Assembly: GCF_003992135.1 (NCBI RefSeq)
Contig: NZ_RQVN01000010.1
Coordinates: forward strand, 1 to 56,255
Direction of reading: 5' to 3'
DNA length: 56,255 bases
Source: Veillonella sp. VA142
GTDB lineage: Bacteria; Bacillota; Negativicutes; Veillonellales; Veillonellaceae
Below, one piece after another: positions 8,076 through 15,486 of the stretch. The notes below the pieces were generated by a model, which worked only from the letters and a program-made list of their open reading frames with translations, was not told where the DNA came from and made no database searches. The stretch's first letter is position 1. Every line of letters begins with the position of its first letter. A program made the translations under genes and the position numbers.

Positions 8076-9313
8076 TGCAAGTAGTAACCGTAGAAGAAGG
8101 TTTGCAACTAGTGGAAGCTCCTTTTACCGATAGTGCATATAGGGTAGAAATGGAATCTGTACCTATTGGTCAGGCCTATGGAAGAGTGCTAGGAAACACT
8201 GCTTTGGCGCAGATGAACTATCCGCCCTTTAGGCGTTCGGCTATGGATGGTATTGCTATTCGGTATGCAGAAGATACAAGGACATATCGTATTTTAGGGG
8301 CCATTGGTGCAGGAGAAGTCTTTCAAGGTCAATTAGCACCTGGTGAAGGGATTCACATTATGACGGGTGCTATGGTACCAGACTCAGCTGATACAGTAGT
8401 AGTAAAAGAGGCTTTAACCTGGGTTACTGAAGCAGAAGTAACGGTACCTAGCCGCATTGAAGTGGGACAACATATCATCCTTGAAGGGGAAGATATACAA
8501 GTTGGTCAGGAATTATTGCCAGCAGGTACTGTATTGGAAGCGGCACAAGTGGGAATCTTGGCAGGACAAGGATATAGTGAAGTGTCTGTGTATCGCAAGC
8601 CGAGAGTCATTGTGTTAACTACAGGTCGTGAAGTGCAAGAACCATCAGAGTCATTGCAAGCGGGACATATTTATAATTCCAATCGGTATTTACTAGAAGG
8701 TACTTTATATGCTTTAGGTGTTGATGTAGTGGGGGTAGCCCATTTGTCAGATGCACCAGGTACAGTGGATGATAACATTGCTACCGTACAACATATGTTA
8801 AATACATTGAGACCAGTGGATATGATCATTAGCACTGGAGGTGTATCGGTAGGTGACTATGATACGATGCCTGAATTGTATGAACGTTTAGGAGCGGATA
8901 CATTGTATCGACGATTGCATATGCGTCCAGGTGCGGCATCCTTTGGAGGTATTATTAGGGGCAACAACCATACTACATGGTGTATGGGTCTATCAGGAAA
9001 TCCTACAGCTGCAATGAATCAGTTCTATTTATTGGTGTTGCCTGTATTAGAACGCTTGTCTGGACGGATGGTAATGACTACCTGGATAGAATGTCGTCTA
9101 GGTGAAGTGGTAGATAGAAAACATCCTCTTGACCGCTATTATCAAGGGCAGATTAGGTATGAGGCAGGTTCCTGTTGGGCATATCCTAATTTAGGTATGA
9201 CATCGGGAGGCCTAAAAGCCCTAAGTGTAGCCAATGGTTTGATTAAAATCCCTGGTGATAGTAATCGCTTAGAGGTAGGAACATTGGTGAAAGTATTGCC
9301 TTTCAGTCGATAA
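8075..9313 (+). CDS. moeA: Molybdopterin molybdenumtransferase MoeA
   Basis: MoeA inserts molybdate into adenylylated molybdopterin in the cytosol. The 412-residue chain shows PPFRRSAMDG (50-59), the ADTVV region, STGGVSVGDYD (253-263) and GLSGNPTA (305-312), all hallmarks of the family. The ATG at 8075 is preferred to an upstream TTG because AAGGAG lies at 8061-8066 and the overlap with the preceding stop gives coupling. It is the last gene of the thiT-mobAB-moeA run. No clear intrinsic terminator is seen before the next promoter. Confidence 0.92.
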   Translation: MQVVTVEEGLQLVEAPFTDSAYRVEMESVPIGQAYGRVLGNTALAQMNYPPFRRSAMDGIAIRYAEDTRTYRILGAIGAGEVFQGQLAPGEGIHIMTGAMVPDSADTVVVKEALTWVTEAEVTVPSRIEVGQHIILEGEDIQVGQELLPAGTVLEAAQVGILAGQGYSEVSVYRKPRVIVLTTGREVQEPSESLQAGHIYNSNRYLLEGTLYALGVDVVGVAHLSDAPGTVDDNIATVQHMLNTLRPVDMIISTGGVSVGDYDTMPELYERLGADTLYRRLHMRPGAASFGGIIRGNNHTTWCMGLSGNPTAAMNQFYLLVLPVLERLSGRMVMTTWIECRLGEVVDRKHPLDRYYQGQIRYEAGSCWAYPNLGMTSGGLKALSVANGLIKIPGDSNRLEVGTLVKVLPFSR

Positions 9314-9367
9314 AAAGAATAAAGAAACAAAAAAATGAGTAGATACCCTTTTTAACTACAAAAATTC

Positions 9368-9396
9368 TTGTATAAATAGAAGATATTTGTTATAAT
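9368..9396 (+). promoter_or_regulatory. Promoter of symporter 1
   Basis: TTGTAT (9368-9373), 17 bp, and TATAAT (9391-9396) with an upstream TG at 9388-9389 (extended -10). The same hexamers and spacing recur at symporter 2. Confidence 0.75.
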
Positions 9397-9429
9397 AATT
9401 CTATAGAATTTTATAAGTAAGGTCTACAT

Positions 9430-9465
9430 AGAGACACATCGTACACGTACCCTGTGCCTCTTTTT
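9430..9465 (+). promoter_or_regulatory. Terminator-like leader hairpin, symporter 1
   Basis: AGAGACACA (9430-9438) pairs with TGTGCCTCT (9453-9461) with one A-C mismatch, followed by TTTTT. The loop holds GTACACGTAC (9441-9450). It lies between the promoter and the ribosome site, so it could end transcription early. The counterpart before symporter 2 keeps the outer AGAGAC/GCCTCT arms, the GTACnnGTAC core and the T run. The conservation is seen; attenuation is inferred. Confidence 0.55.
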
Positions 9466-9507
9466 GTATGGTCTTCAAAGGATAGTATTTATGAAAAAGG
9501 AGATTCT

Positions 9508-10821
9508 ATGTCAGTATTAAAAAGACTTGGATTATCTGGGTGGATTGTTATCGGCTTATTAGCGGGTGTACTAGTAGGTTCTGTAGCCCCAGATTTTGCA
9601 AAACAATTAAAACCATTGGGCGATGTATTTATTCGTATGATTAAAATGATTGTAGTCCCATTGATTTTTAGTTCCCTTGTAATGGGCATTGCCGGTACAG
9701 GCGACTTTAAAAAATTAGGCCGCTTAGGTGGTAAAGCTATTTTATGGTTTGAAATCGCCACTACCATTGCCTTATTTGTTGGTTTATTTGTGGTAAATGT
9801 ATTTGAACCAGGTGTGGGTGTGAACTTAACGGCTAATGGTAATGCAGTGGATATTGCCAATAAAGCTGCCGCAAAAGGGGCTGTGGATCACGTACAAATG
9901 TTGGTAAATATCATCCCTACGAATATCGTCGATGCTATGGCACGTGGTGATATGTTGCAAATCATCTTCTTTAGCTGTATGTTTGCTATTGCCGCTGCTA
10001 CCATCGGTAAAGAAGGGAAACAAATCGTTGAACTGTCCAAAGATTTAGCGCACATCATGTTTAAAGTAACACATTATGTGATGTATGTGTCCCCAATTGG
10101 TATCTTCGGCGCCATTGCGTACACTGTAGGTAACTTTGGTTTAGGTATGTTAATCCCATTGATGAAGCTTGTATTCACATTGTATGGTGGTTTGGCAATT
10201 TTCTTGGTTATCATTATTCTCATTGGTTCATTCTTTACAAAGGTAAATTTATTTAAACTTGCTAAAGTGTTGAAAGAACCAATTGTGTTGGCATTCTCTA
10301 CAGCAGCGTCTGAAGCAGCCTTGCCAATTGCAATGGAGAAGTTGAAAAAGGTAGGTATTCCTAACCAAGTAGTAAGTTTTGTATTACCTTTAGGATATAC
10401 ATTTAACTTGGATGGTTCCACATTATACTCATCGTTAGCAGTTGTATTTATTTCTCAAGTGTACGGTGTACCATTCCCGTTAGAACAACAATTATTGATG
10501 GTATTAACATTGATGGTGTCTACGAAAGGGATTGCCGCAGTACCAGGTGCGTCATTAATTGTTATCGCGGGGACAGCTGCAGCTTTTGGCTTGCCAGTAG
10601 AAGGCTTGGCATTAATTTTGGGTGTAGACCGTATCCTAGACATGGCGCGTACTGTGTGTAACTTGTCTGGTAACTGTTTAGCAGCCGCTATTGTAGGCCG
10701 TTGGGAAAAGGAAGTGTCTGCTGAGCGCCTCGCAGAGCTAATCGACAACCCATTGACCGATGAAGAAGTAGATGCGTTAGAACAAGCAAGCTTTGAACAT
10801 GTTGGTAAACAACAAGCATAA
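9508..10821 (+). CDS. Dicarboxylate/amino-acid:cation symporter, copy 1
   Basis: This 437-residue membrane carrier belongs to the DAACS (GltP/DctA) family, which imports glutamate, aspartate or C4-dicarboxylates with Na+ or H+. Family landmarks are FSTAASEAALP (hairpin 1), FNLDGSTLY (NMDGT-like motif), TKGIAAVPGAS (hairpin 2) and DRILDMARTVCNLSGN (substrate-binding helix). The ATG at 9508 follows AAAAAGGAGATTCT; an upstream in-frame ATG would start inside the leader and is rejected. It is almost identical along most of its length to the gene at 11595. Dicarboxylate uptake would suit a lactate/succinate-using anaerobe, but the substrate is inferred. Confidence 0.88.
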   Translation: MSVLKRLGLSGWIVIGLLAGVLVGSVAPDFAKQLKPLGDVFIRMIKMIVVPLIFSSLVMGIAGTGDFKKLGRLGGKAILWFEIATTIALFVGLFVVNVFEPGVGVNLTANGNAVDIANKAAAKGAVDHVQMLVNIIPTNIVDAMARGDMLQIIFFSCMFAIAAATIGKEGKQIVELSKDLAHIMFKVTHYVMYVSPIGIFGAIAYTVGNFGLGMLIPLMKLVFTLYGGLAIFLVIIILIGSFFTKVNLFKLAKVLKEPIVLAFSTAASEAALPIAMEKLKKVGIPNQVVSFVLPLGYTFNLDGSTLYSSLAVVFISQVYGVPFPLEQQLLMVLTLMVSTKGIAAVPGASLIVIAGTAAAFGLPVEGLALILGVDRILDMARTVCNLSGNCLAAAIVGRWEKEVSAERLAELIDNPLTDEEVDALEQASFEHVGKQQA

Positions 10822-10884
10822 TTAGTTTTGCTGATAATATTGAAATAGAATATAGGGAGCTGTGACAAAATAGCTACCAATAAC

Positions 10885-10930
10885 ATAGAGGAAAGTTGAT
10901 TAAAAAGTATCAACTTTCCTCTATTTTTTA
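10885..10930 (+). terminator. Terminator after symporter 1
   Basis: A 16-bp perfect stem (ATAGAGGAAAGTTGAT with ATCAACTTTCCTCTAT, 8-base loop) is followed by six T residues. Confidence 0.93.
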
Positions 10931-10979
10931 TATTTTAATAGGCAAATGTAAAAATGTGTTTTTTGTTACAGGCTACCCT

Positions 10980-11007
10980 TTGACATATTGTGATTGTAGA
11001 CTATCAT
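10980..11007 (+). promoter_or_regulatory. Candidate plus-strand promoter facing the structured gap
   Basis: TTGACA (10980-10985), a 16-bp spacer and TATCAT (11002-11007) form a good match. It points into the hairpin region at 11079-11290 but has no open reading frame behind it. It could drive a transcript antisense to the candidate RNA. Confidence 0.45.
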
Positions 11008-11078
11008 AGTTATATATAAAAATATAGGGGTAGAAATTTTTTGGGAATGGCAGAATAGAAGAAGCAAGAAAGACAAAA

Positions 11079-11115
11079 AAATACCATGACCATCACTAAG
11101 ATGTTCATGGTATTT
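11079..11115 (-). terminator. Intrinsic terminator of the candidate small RNA
   Basis: An 11-bp perfect stem continues through a C-U mismatch into a further 4 bp (CATC/GATG) with an ACTAA-type loop. On the minus strand seven T residues follow (11081-11075); on the plus strand only three T follow. Termination therefore points to minus-strand transcription. Confidence 0.75.
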
Positions 11116-11220
11116 GTAGATAAAGTTCTTTAGGTCAACTGTAGGGAAGAGTAGAGGAGAAGACCTAAAGATGTGAATGAAGGATGTGTATCTGTGCGCG
11201 ACATACTGTAGAGGTAGCAT

Positions 11221-11236
11221 GGTAGAGGTAGCTAGT
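11221..11236. repeat. 11-bp direct repeat in the small-RNA loop
   Basis: GTAGAGGTAGC occurs at 11208-11218 and again at 11222-11232 on the plus strand, separated by ATG. On the RNA strand each reads GCUACCUCUAC, with the CCUC core complementary to a ribosome-binding site. Both copies fall in the loop of one hairpin. Confidence 0.7.
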
Positions 11237-11450
11237 TATGTCGCATACATATATTATGAGGCCCTATAAAGGAGTTGAGGAGTTTATAATATACGTACAT
11301 CACTTCACAAGAAAGAGAGTATCATAGTTTTGTTACTCTTTATCTGTAGTATAAACTAGGAACGTCAAAAGAATGTCAAAATAAAAAACTTTTTTGAAAT
11401 TTTTTTTGGAAAATGACTAGTACACATATTTGTATACACTAACTGTACTA

Positions 11451-11479
11451 TTGTATCTCTATAAAGGATTTGCTATAAT
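11451..11479 (+). promoter_or_regulatory. Promoter of symporter 2
   Basis: TTGTAT (11451-11456), 17 bp, TATAAT (11474-11479) with TG at 11471-11472: the same arrangement as at symporter 1. Confidence 0.75.
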
Positions 11480-11511
11480 ACGTTTTATAGAATTTTAGGA
11501 TAGGTTCTGAA

Positions 11512-11548
11512 AGAGACATTCTGTACTTGTACACCATCGCCTCTTTTT
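11512..11548 (+). promoter_or_regulatory. Terminator-like leader hairpin, symporter 2
   Basis: AGAGAC (11512-11517) and GCCTCT (11539-11544) flank a perfect TGTAC-TT-GTACA inner palindrome (11522-11533), followed by TTTTT. It aligns with the leader of symporter 1, but the outer stem is weaker here. Confidence 0.5.
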
Positions 11549-11594
11549 ATATGGCCTGAACAAGTGTTGGTATGTAAAAAGGAGATTCTATACT

Positions 11595-12902
11595 ATGTTA
11601 AAGAAAATTGGATTATCAGGGTGGATTGGCATTGGACTATTGGCCGGTGTCTTAGTGGGGGCAGTAGCACCAGATTTTGCGAAACAGTTGAAGCCTTTGG
11701 GTGATGTGTTTATTCGCATGATCAAGATGATTGTTGTACCTTTAATTTTTAGCTCCCTAGTGATGGGCATTGCTGGGACAGGGGACTTTAAAAAACTAGG
11801 TCGTCTTGGGGGCAAAGCAATTCTATGGTTTGAATTAGCTACGACCTTGGCACTATTTATTGCTCTGTTTGCAGTCAATGTAGTAGAACCAGGAGTTGGC
11901 GTTAACTTGACAGCTAGTGGCGGTGCTACGGAACTTGTTAATAAAGCGGCTTCTAAAGGGCAAATGGATCATGTACAGATGTTGGTGAACATTATCCCTA
12001 CGAATATTATAGATGCGATGGCGCGTGGAGATATGTTACAAATCATCTTTTTTAGTTGCATGTTTGCTATTGCCGCGGCTAGTCTTGGTAAAGAAGGTAG
12101 ACAAATTGTAGACTTATCAAAAAGCGTAGCTCATATTATGTTTAGAGTGACTCATTATGTTATGTATATTTCCCCTATCGGTATTTTTGGGGCTATTGCA
12201 TACACAGTGGGAGCATTTGGCATTGAAATGCTGATTCCTTTGTTGAAATTGGTATTTACTTTATATGCAGGACTAATCGTGTTCCTTACTCTTGTTCTTG
12301 GAATTGCATCGGCATTAACAAAAGTAAACTTATTTAAATTATTCTTTGCTCTGAAAGAGCCTACTATTTTAGCATTTACAACAGCAGCCTCTGAGGCAGC
12401 TTTACCAATTGCTATGGAAAAATTGAAAAAAATGGGGATTCCCAATCATATTGTAAGTTTCGTACTTCCGTTAGGATATACATTTAACCTAGATGGATCT
12501 ACGTTGTACTCTGCCTTAGCGGTTGTATTTATTGCCCAGGTGTATGGCGTACCATTCCCGATTGATCAACAAATTTTAATGATGATTACCTTGATGTTAT
12601 CCACTAAAGGAATTGCGGGCGTACCTGGTGGCTCCTTGATTGTGGTGGCAGCGACTAGTGCAGCCTTTGGATTGCCGGTGGAAGGGTTAGCCTTAATTTT
12701 AGGGATAGACCGAGTGTTAGACATGGGACGTACTGTATGTAACTTACTAGGTAACTGTATTGCAGCAGCTATCGTAGGTCGTTGGGAACATGAAGTGTCA
12801 GCGGAAGATTTGAATCGATACATTGCTCATCCATTAACAGATGAAGAAGTAGCAGTGTTAGAACAAAAACATATAGAAACTCTGGCAAATACACATGCAT
12901 AA
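11595..12902 (+). CDS. Dicarboxylate/amino-acid:cation symporter, copy 2
   Basis: This 435-residue DAACS-family carrier is a close paralogue of the one at 9508. The first 80 residues are nearly identical, and the motifs FTTAASEAALP, FNLDGSTLY, TKGIAGVPGGS and DRVLDMGRTVCNLLGN are kept. Differences concentrate in the extracellular loop after the second helix pair (residues about 105-120) and in the helix around residue 220-240. Promoter, leader hairpin and the AAAAAGGAGATTCTAT ribosome site are shared, so the duplication included the regulatory region. It may differ in affinity or in expression. Confidence 0.88.
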   Translation: MLKKIGLSGWIGIGLLAGVLVGAVAPDFAKQLKPLGDVFIRMIKMIVVPLIFSSLVMGIAGTGDFKKLGRLGGKAILWFELATTLALFIALFAVNVVEPGVGVNLTASGGATELVNKAASKGQMDHVQMLVNIIPTNIIDAMARGDMLQIIFFSCMFAIAAASLGKEGRQIVDLSKSVAHIMFRVTHYVMYISPIGIFGAIAYTVGAFGIEMLIPLLKLVFTLYAGLIVFLTLVLGIASALTKVNLFKLFFALKEPTILAFTTAASEAALPIAMEKLKKMGIPNHIVSFVLPLGYTFNLDGSTLYSALAVVFIAQVYGVPFPIDQQILMMITLMLSTKGIAGVPGGSLIVVAATSAAFGLPVEGLALILGIDRVLDMGRTVCNLLGNCIAAAIVGRWEHEVSAEDLNRYIAHPLTDEEVAVLEQKHIETLANTHA

Positions 12903-12915
12903 TAGAATGCAAATC

Positions 12916-12957
12916 AGCACCATATATACCTTTCACGGATATATATGGTGCTTTTTG
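12916..12957 (+). terminator. Terminator after symporter 2
   Basis: AGCACCATATATA (12916-12928) pairs perfectly with TATATATGGTGCT (12940-12952), followed by TTTTG. Confidence 0.9.
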
Positions 12958-13032
12958 TTACTTGTTATAGGAAAGGATAGTACTTTCAGTGTAATTATTA
13001 ATAGACGAAATATGTAAAAACGTTGTATGATG

Positions 13033-13061
13033 TTCATAATAAACTATTGCTTTACTATAGT
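13033..13061 (+). promoter_or_regulatory. Candidate promoter of fhs
   Basis: TTCATA (13033-13038), a 17-bp spacer and TATAGT (13056-13061) lie about 95 bp before the start codon. No folate riboswitch fold was recognised in this leader. Confidence 0.5.
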
Positions 13062-13156
13062 ATTAGTGAAAAGTGTTAGAGTTTTGAAAGGTAAAGAATT
13101 GTTGCTAAATTATTGTGGTCATGCAAGTGTATGGCGATATATACGGAGGAAGAGAT

Positions 13157-14827
13157 ATGTTAAGTGATATTGAAATTGCCCAACAGGCGCAAATGGAACC
13201 GATTGTAGAGATTGCAAAACGATGCAATTTAACAGAAGATGAATTGGAATTATATGGGAAATATAAAGCGAAAGTGTCCTTTGATGCGATGGAACGCTTA
13301 CAAGATCAGCCGAACGGTAAGCTAGTGCTAGTTACTGCCATCACACCTACACCAGCAGGAGAAGGTAAGTCTACCACGACTATTGGATTGACACAAGCTT
13401 TACAACAAATCGGCGTGAACAGCATTGCTGTACTACGTGAGCCATCCTTAGGACCTGTATTCGGTGTCAAAGGTGGTGCTGCTGGCGGTGGTTATGCACA
13501 GGTAGTACCAATGGAAGATATTAATCTTCATTTTACAGGAGATATGCATGCCATTACGGCGGCCAATAACTTATTATCGGCAATGATTGATAACCATATT
13601 TTCCAAGGTAATGCACTACAAATCGATGTGCGTCGTATTAGTTGGAAACGTGTATTAGATATGAATGATCGTGCCTTACGTAATGTGGTGATTGGTATGG
13701 GTGGCCCTATGAGTGGTGTACCACGGGAAGATCATTTTATGATTTCAGTAGCCTCTGAAATAATGGCTATTTTATGTTTGGCTCGTGATTTAGAAGATTT
13801 AAAAGCACGATTTGGTCGCATTGTGATTGGTACAAATCTATCTGGAGATCCTGTATTTGTCCATCAATTAGGCTGTGAAGGAGCGATGGCGTTACTTATG
13901 AAAGATGCTATCAAACCGAACTTAGTACAAACCTTAGAACATACACCGGTATTGATCCATGGTGGTCCATTTGCGAATATTGCTCATGGATGTAACTCAA
14001 TCATTGCGACCAAGTTAGGATTAAAATTAGGGGATGTAGTTATTACAGAAGCTGGATTTGGTGCAGATTTAGGGGCAGAGAAATTCTTGCATATCAAGTG
14101 CCATTATGGAGACATTTTCCCTGATGCGGTGGTCATCGTAGCCACGATCCGAGCTTTAAAAATGCATGGAGGAGTTCCAAAATCAGAGTTGACCAAAGAA
14201 AATGTAAAAGCGCTAGAACGAGGCTTTGTGAATTTAGGAAAACAAATTGCCAATATGAGAGCCTTTGGTTTGCCAGTTTTAGTCAGCATTAATAAATTTG
14301 CTACAGATACACCAGCAGAAATCGATGCATTATTACAATTATGCGATCACTATGGTGTGGATGTAAGTCTTAATGAATGCTGGGAAAAAGGTGGCGCCGG
14401 AGGCATTGATATGGCAAAACAAGTGATAGGCATGCTAGAAGGAACAGACATCAAGCCAACTGCTTTATACGATGTGAAAGATAGCATCCCTAATAAGTTA
14501 ACGGCGATTGTAAAAGAAATTTATGGTGGCAATGGTGTAACATTTACTAGTGCAGCGAAAAAGCAAATTGCTCAATTGGAAGAATGGGGATTGGCAGACC
14601 TACCAGTATGTGTGGCAAAAACACAATACTCCTTAAGTGATAATCCAGAGTTATTAGGAGCTCCTACCGATTTTACCATCACTGTGCAAGATGTGCGGAT
14701 TGCCAATGGAGCTGGATTTATTGTGTGTCAAACAAGTAATATTATGGTCATGCCAGGATTGCCGAAACAACCAGCTGCTCTTGGTATGGATGTCACAGCA
14801 GAAGGGACTATTAAAGGATTATTTTAG
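13157..14827 (+). CDS. fhs: Formate-tetrahydrofolate ligase
   Basis: Fhs activates formate with ATP onto tetrahydrofolate to give 10-formyl-THF. The 556-residue length is typical. The phosphate-binding stretch [13 protein letters not shown] (63-75) and the conserved [21 protein letters not shown] region (longer motif near residues 94-114) are diagnostic. The ATG at 13157 has a CGGAGGAAG site; an upstream in-frame GTG would lengthen the protein beyond the family norm. The downstream cyclodeaminase gene follows within about 10 bases, so the two enzymes act in one C1-folate unit. Confidence 0.95.
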   Translation: MLSDIEIAQQAQMEPIVEIAKRCNLTEDELELYGKYKAKVSFDAMERLQDQPNGKLVLVTAITPTPAGEGKSTTTIGLTQALQQIGVNSIAVLREPSLGPVFGVKGGAAGGGYAQVVPMEDINLHFTGDMHAITAANNLLSAMIDNHIFQGNALQIDVRRISWKRVLDMNDRALRNVVIGMGGPMSGVPREDHFMISVASEIMAILCLARDLEDLKARFGRIVIGTNLSGDPVFVHQLGCEGAMALLMKDAIKPNLVQTLEHTPVLIHGGPFANIAHGCNSIIATKLGLKLGDVVITEAGFGADLGAEKFLHIKCHYGDIFPDAVVIVATIRALKMHGGVPKSELTKENVKALERGFVNLGKQIANMRAFGLPVLVSINKFATDTPAEIDALLQLCDHYGVDVSLNECWEKGGAGGIDMAKQVIGMLEGTDIKPTALYDVKDSIPNKLTAIVKEIYGGNGVTFTSAAKKQIAQLEEWGLADLPVCVAKTQYSLSDNPELLGAPTDFTITVQDVRIANGAGFIVCQTSNIMVMPGLPKQPAALGMDVTAEGTIKGLF

Positions 14828-14835
14828 GAGGAATG

Positions 14836-15456
14836 ATGGAATTACATAATGCATCTGTATTAGACTTTATTCGTGACCTTGGGTCTAGTGCACCAGCCCC
14901 AGGAGGTGGCAGTGTAGCAGCTATGAATGGCGCTATGGCGGCTGCTTTAATTGAAATGGTGGCGAATTTAACGATTGGAAATGCAAAATATGAATCAGTC
15001 CATGAGGAAATGAAAGGTATTCAAAAACAAGTAAGCCAAATAAAAGAAGAATTTGTCCGCTATATTAATCAAGATAGTGCCGCTTTTATGGAGTTAATGG
15101 GGGCTTTCAAATTACCAAAAGAAACAGAAGAAGAAAAAGCATTTCGCAAAACAGAAATACAACGCACCACGAAACAAGCTGCCTTAGTGCCCTATGAAAT
15201 TGGTAAATTAGCACATACATTATTACCTATGGCGGAAACAGTTATTGTGAAAGGAAATACTAATGCCATTACAGATGGAATGATTGCTGTGATGAATGCG
15301 AAAACCGCTGTAAAGAGCGCATTTTTAAATGTGAAAATTAATTTAGGGTCGATACAAGATGCGGAGTTTGTGAAACAACTGGCAGACAGCATGGAAGAGA
15401 TAGAGTCTGTGTTAGATGCAGAGGAACAACGATTGCTAGGTCTTGCTAAGTTATAA
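14836..15456 (+). CDS. Cyclodeaminase/methenyl-THF cyclohydrolase family protein
   Basis: This 206-residue, mostly helical protein carries the family signature SSAPAPGGGSVAAMNGAMA near its N-terminus. Members (FtcD C-domain, FchA) either deaminate formimino-THF or hydrolyse 5,10-methenyl-THF to 10-formyl-THF. Next to fhs the cyclohydrolase role is favoured, as in acetogen-type C1 clusters; formimino-THF deamination would instead link it to histidine or glycine breakdown. Two consecutive ATGs occur (14833, 14836); the second is better spaced from AGGAGG. Confidence 0.85.
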   Translation: MELHNASVLDFIRDLGSSAPAPGGGSVAAMNGAMAAALIEMVANLTIGNAKYESVHEEMKGIQKQVSQIKEEFVRYINQDSAAFMELMGAFKLPKETEEEKAFRKTEIQRTTKQAALVPYEIGKLAHTLLPMAETVIVKGNTNAITDGMIAVMNAKTAVKSAFLNVKINLGSIQDAEFVKQLADSMEEIESVLDAEEQRLLGLAKL

Positions 15457-15486
15457 GACTCATCGTAATGAAATGAAGGAAATCAT

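Larger units (their letters stand above)
11075..11282 (-). ncRNA. Candidate CU-rich small RNA (minus strand)
   Basis: The minus strand of this gap has the form of a trans-acting small RNA of about 200 nt. In 5'-3' order it holds a stem GCGACATA/TATGTCGC (11244-11237 with 11205-11198), a stem CTTTAGGTC/GACCTAAAG (11170-11162 with 11136-11128), and a terminator stem AAATACCATGA/TCATGGTATTT (11115-11105 with 11089-11079) running into seven U residues. The two large loops are pyrimidine-rich: one carries GCTACCTCTAC twice, separated by three bases, the other TTCTCCTCTACTCTTCCC. Both resemble anti-Shine-Dalgarno loops of known CU-rich regulatory RNAs such as LhrC of Listeria. The promoter suggested is TTGTGA-16-TATAAA at 11310-11283. 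Structure is seen; expression and function are inferred. Confidence 0.5.

Noticed and set aside
9454-9507. N-terminal extension of symporter 1
   Set aside because: The extra 18 codons run from the leader hairpin region; the ATG at 9508 has the ribosome site and matches the paralogue.
10966-11220. 84-codon minus-strand frame in the symporter gap
   Set aside because: No ribosome site precedes the ATG, the translation has no family-like pattern, and the strand carries hairpins and a terminator inside the frame. It is better explained as a structured RNA.
12953-13156. Folate riboswitch before fhs
   Set aside because: No recognisable THF aptamer pairing could be found by eye.
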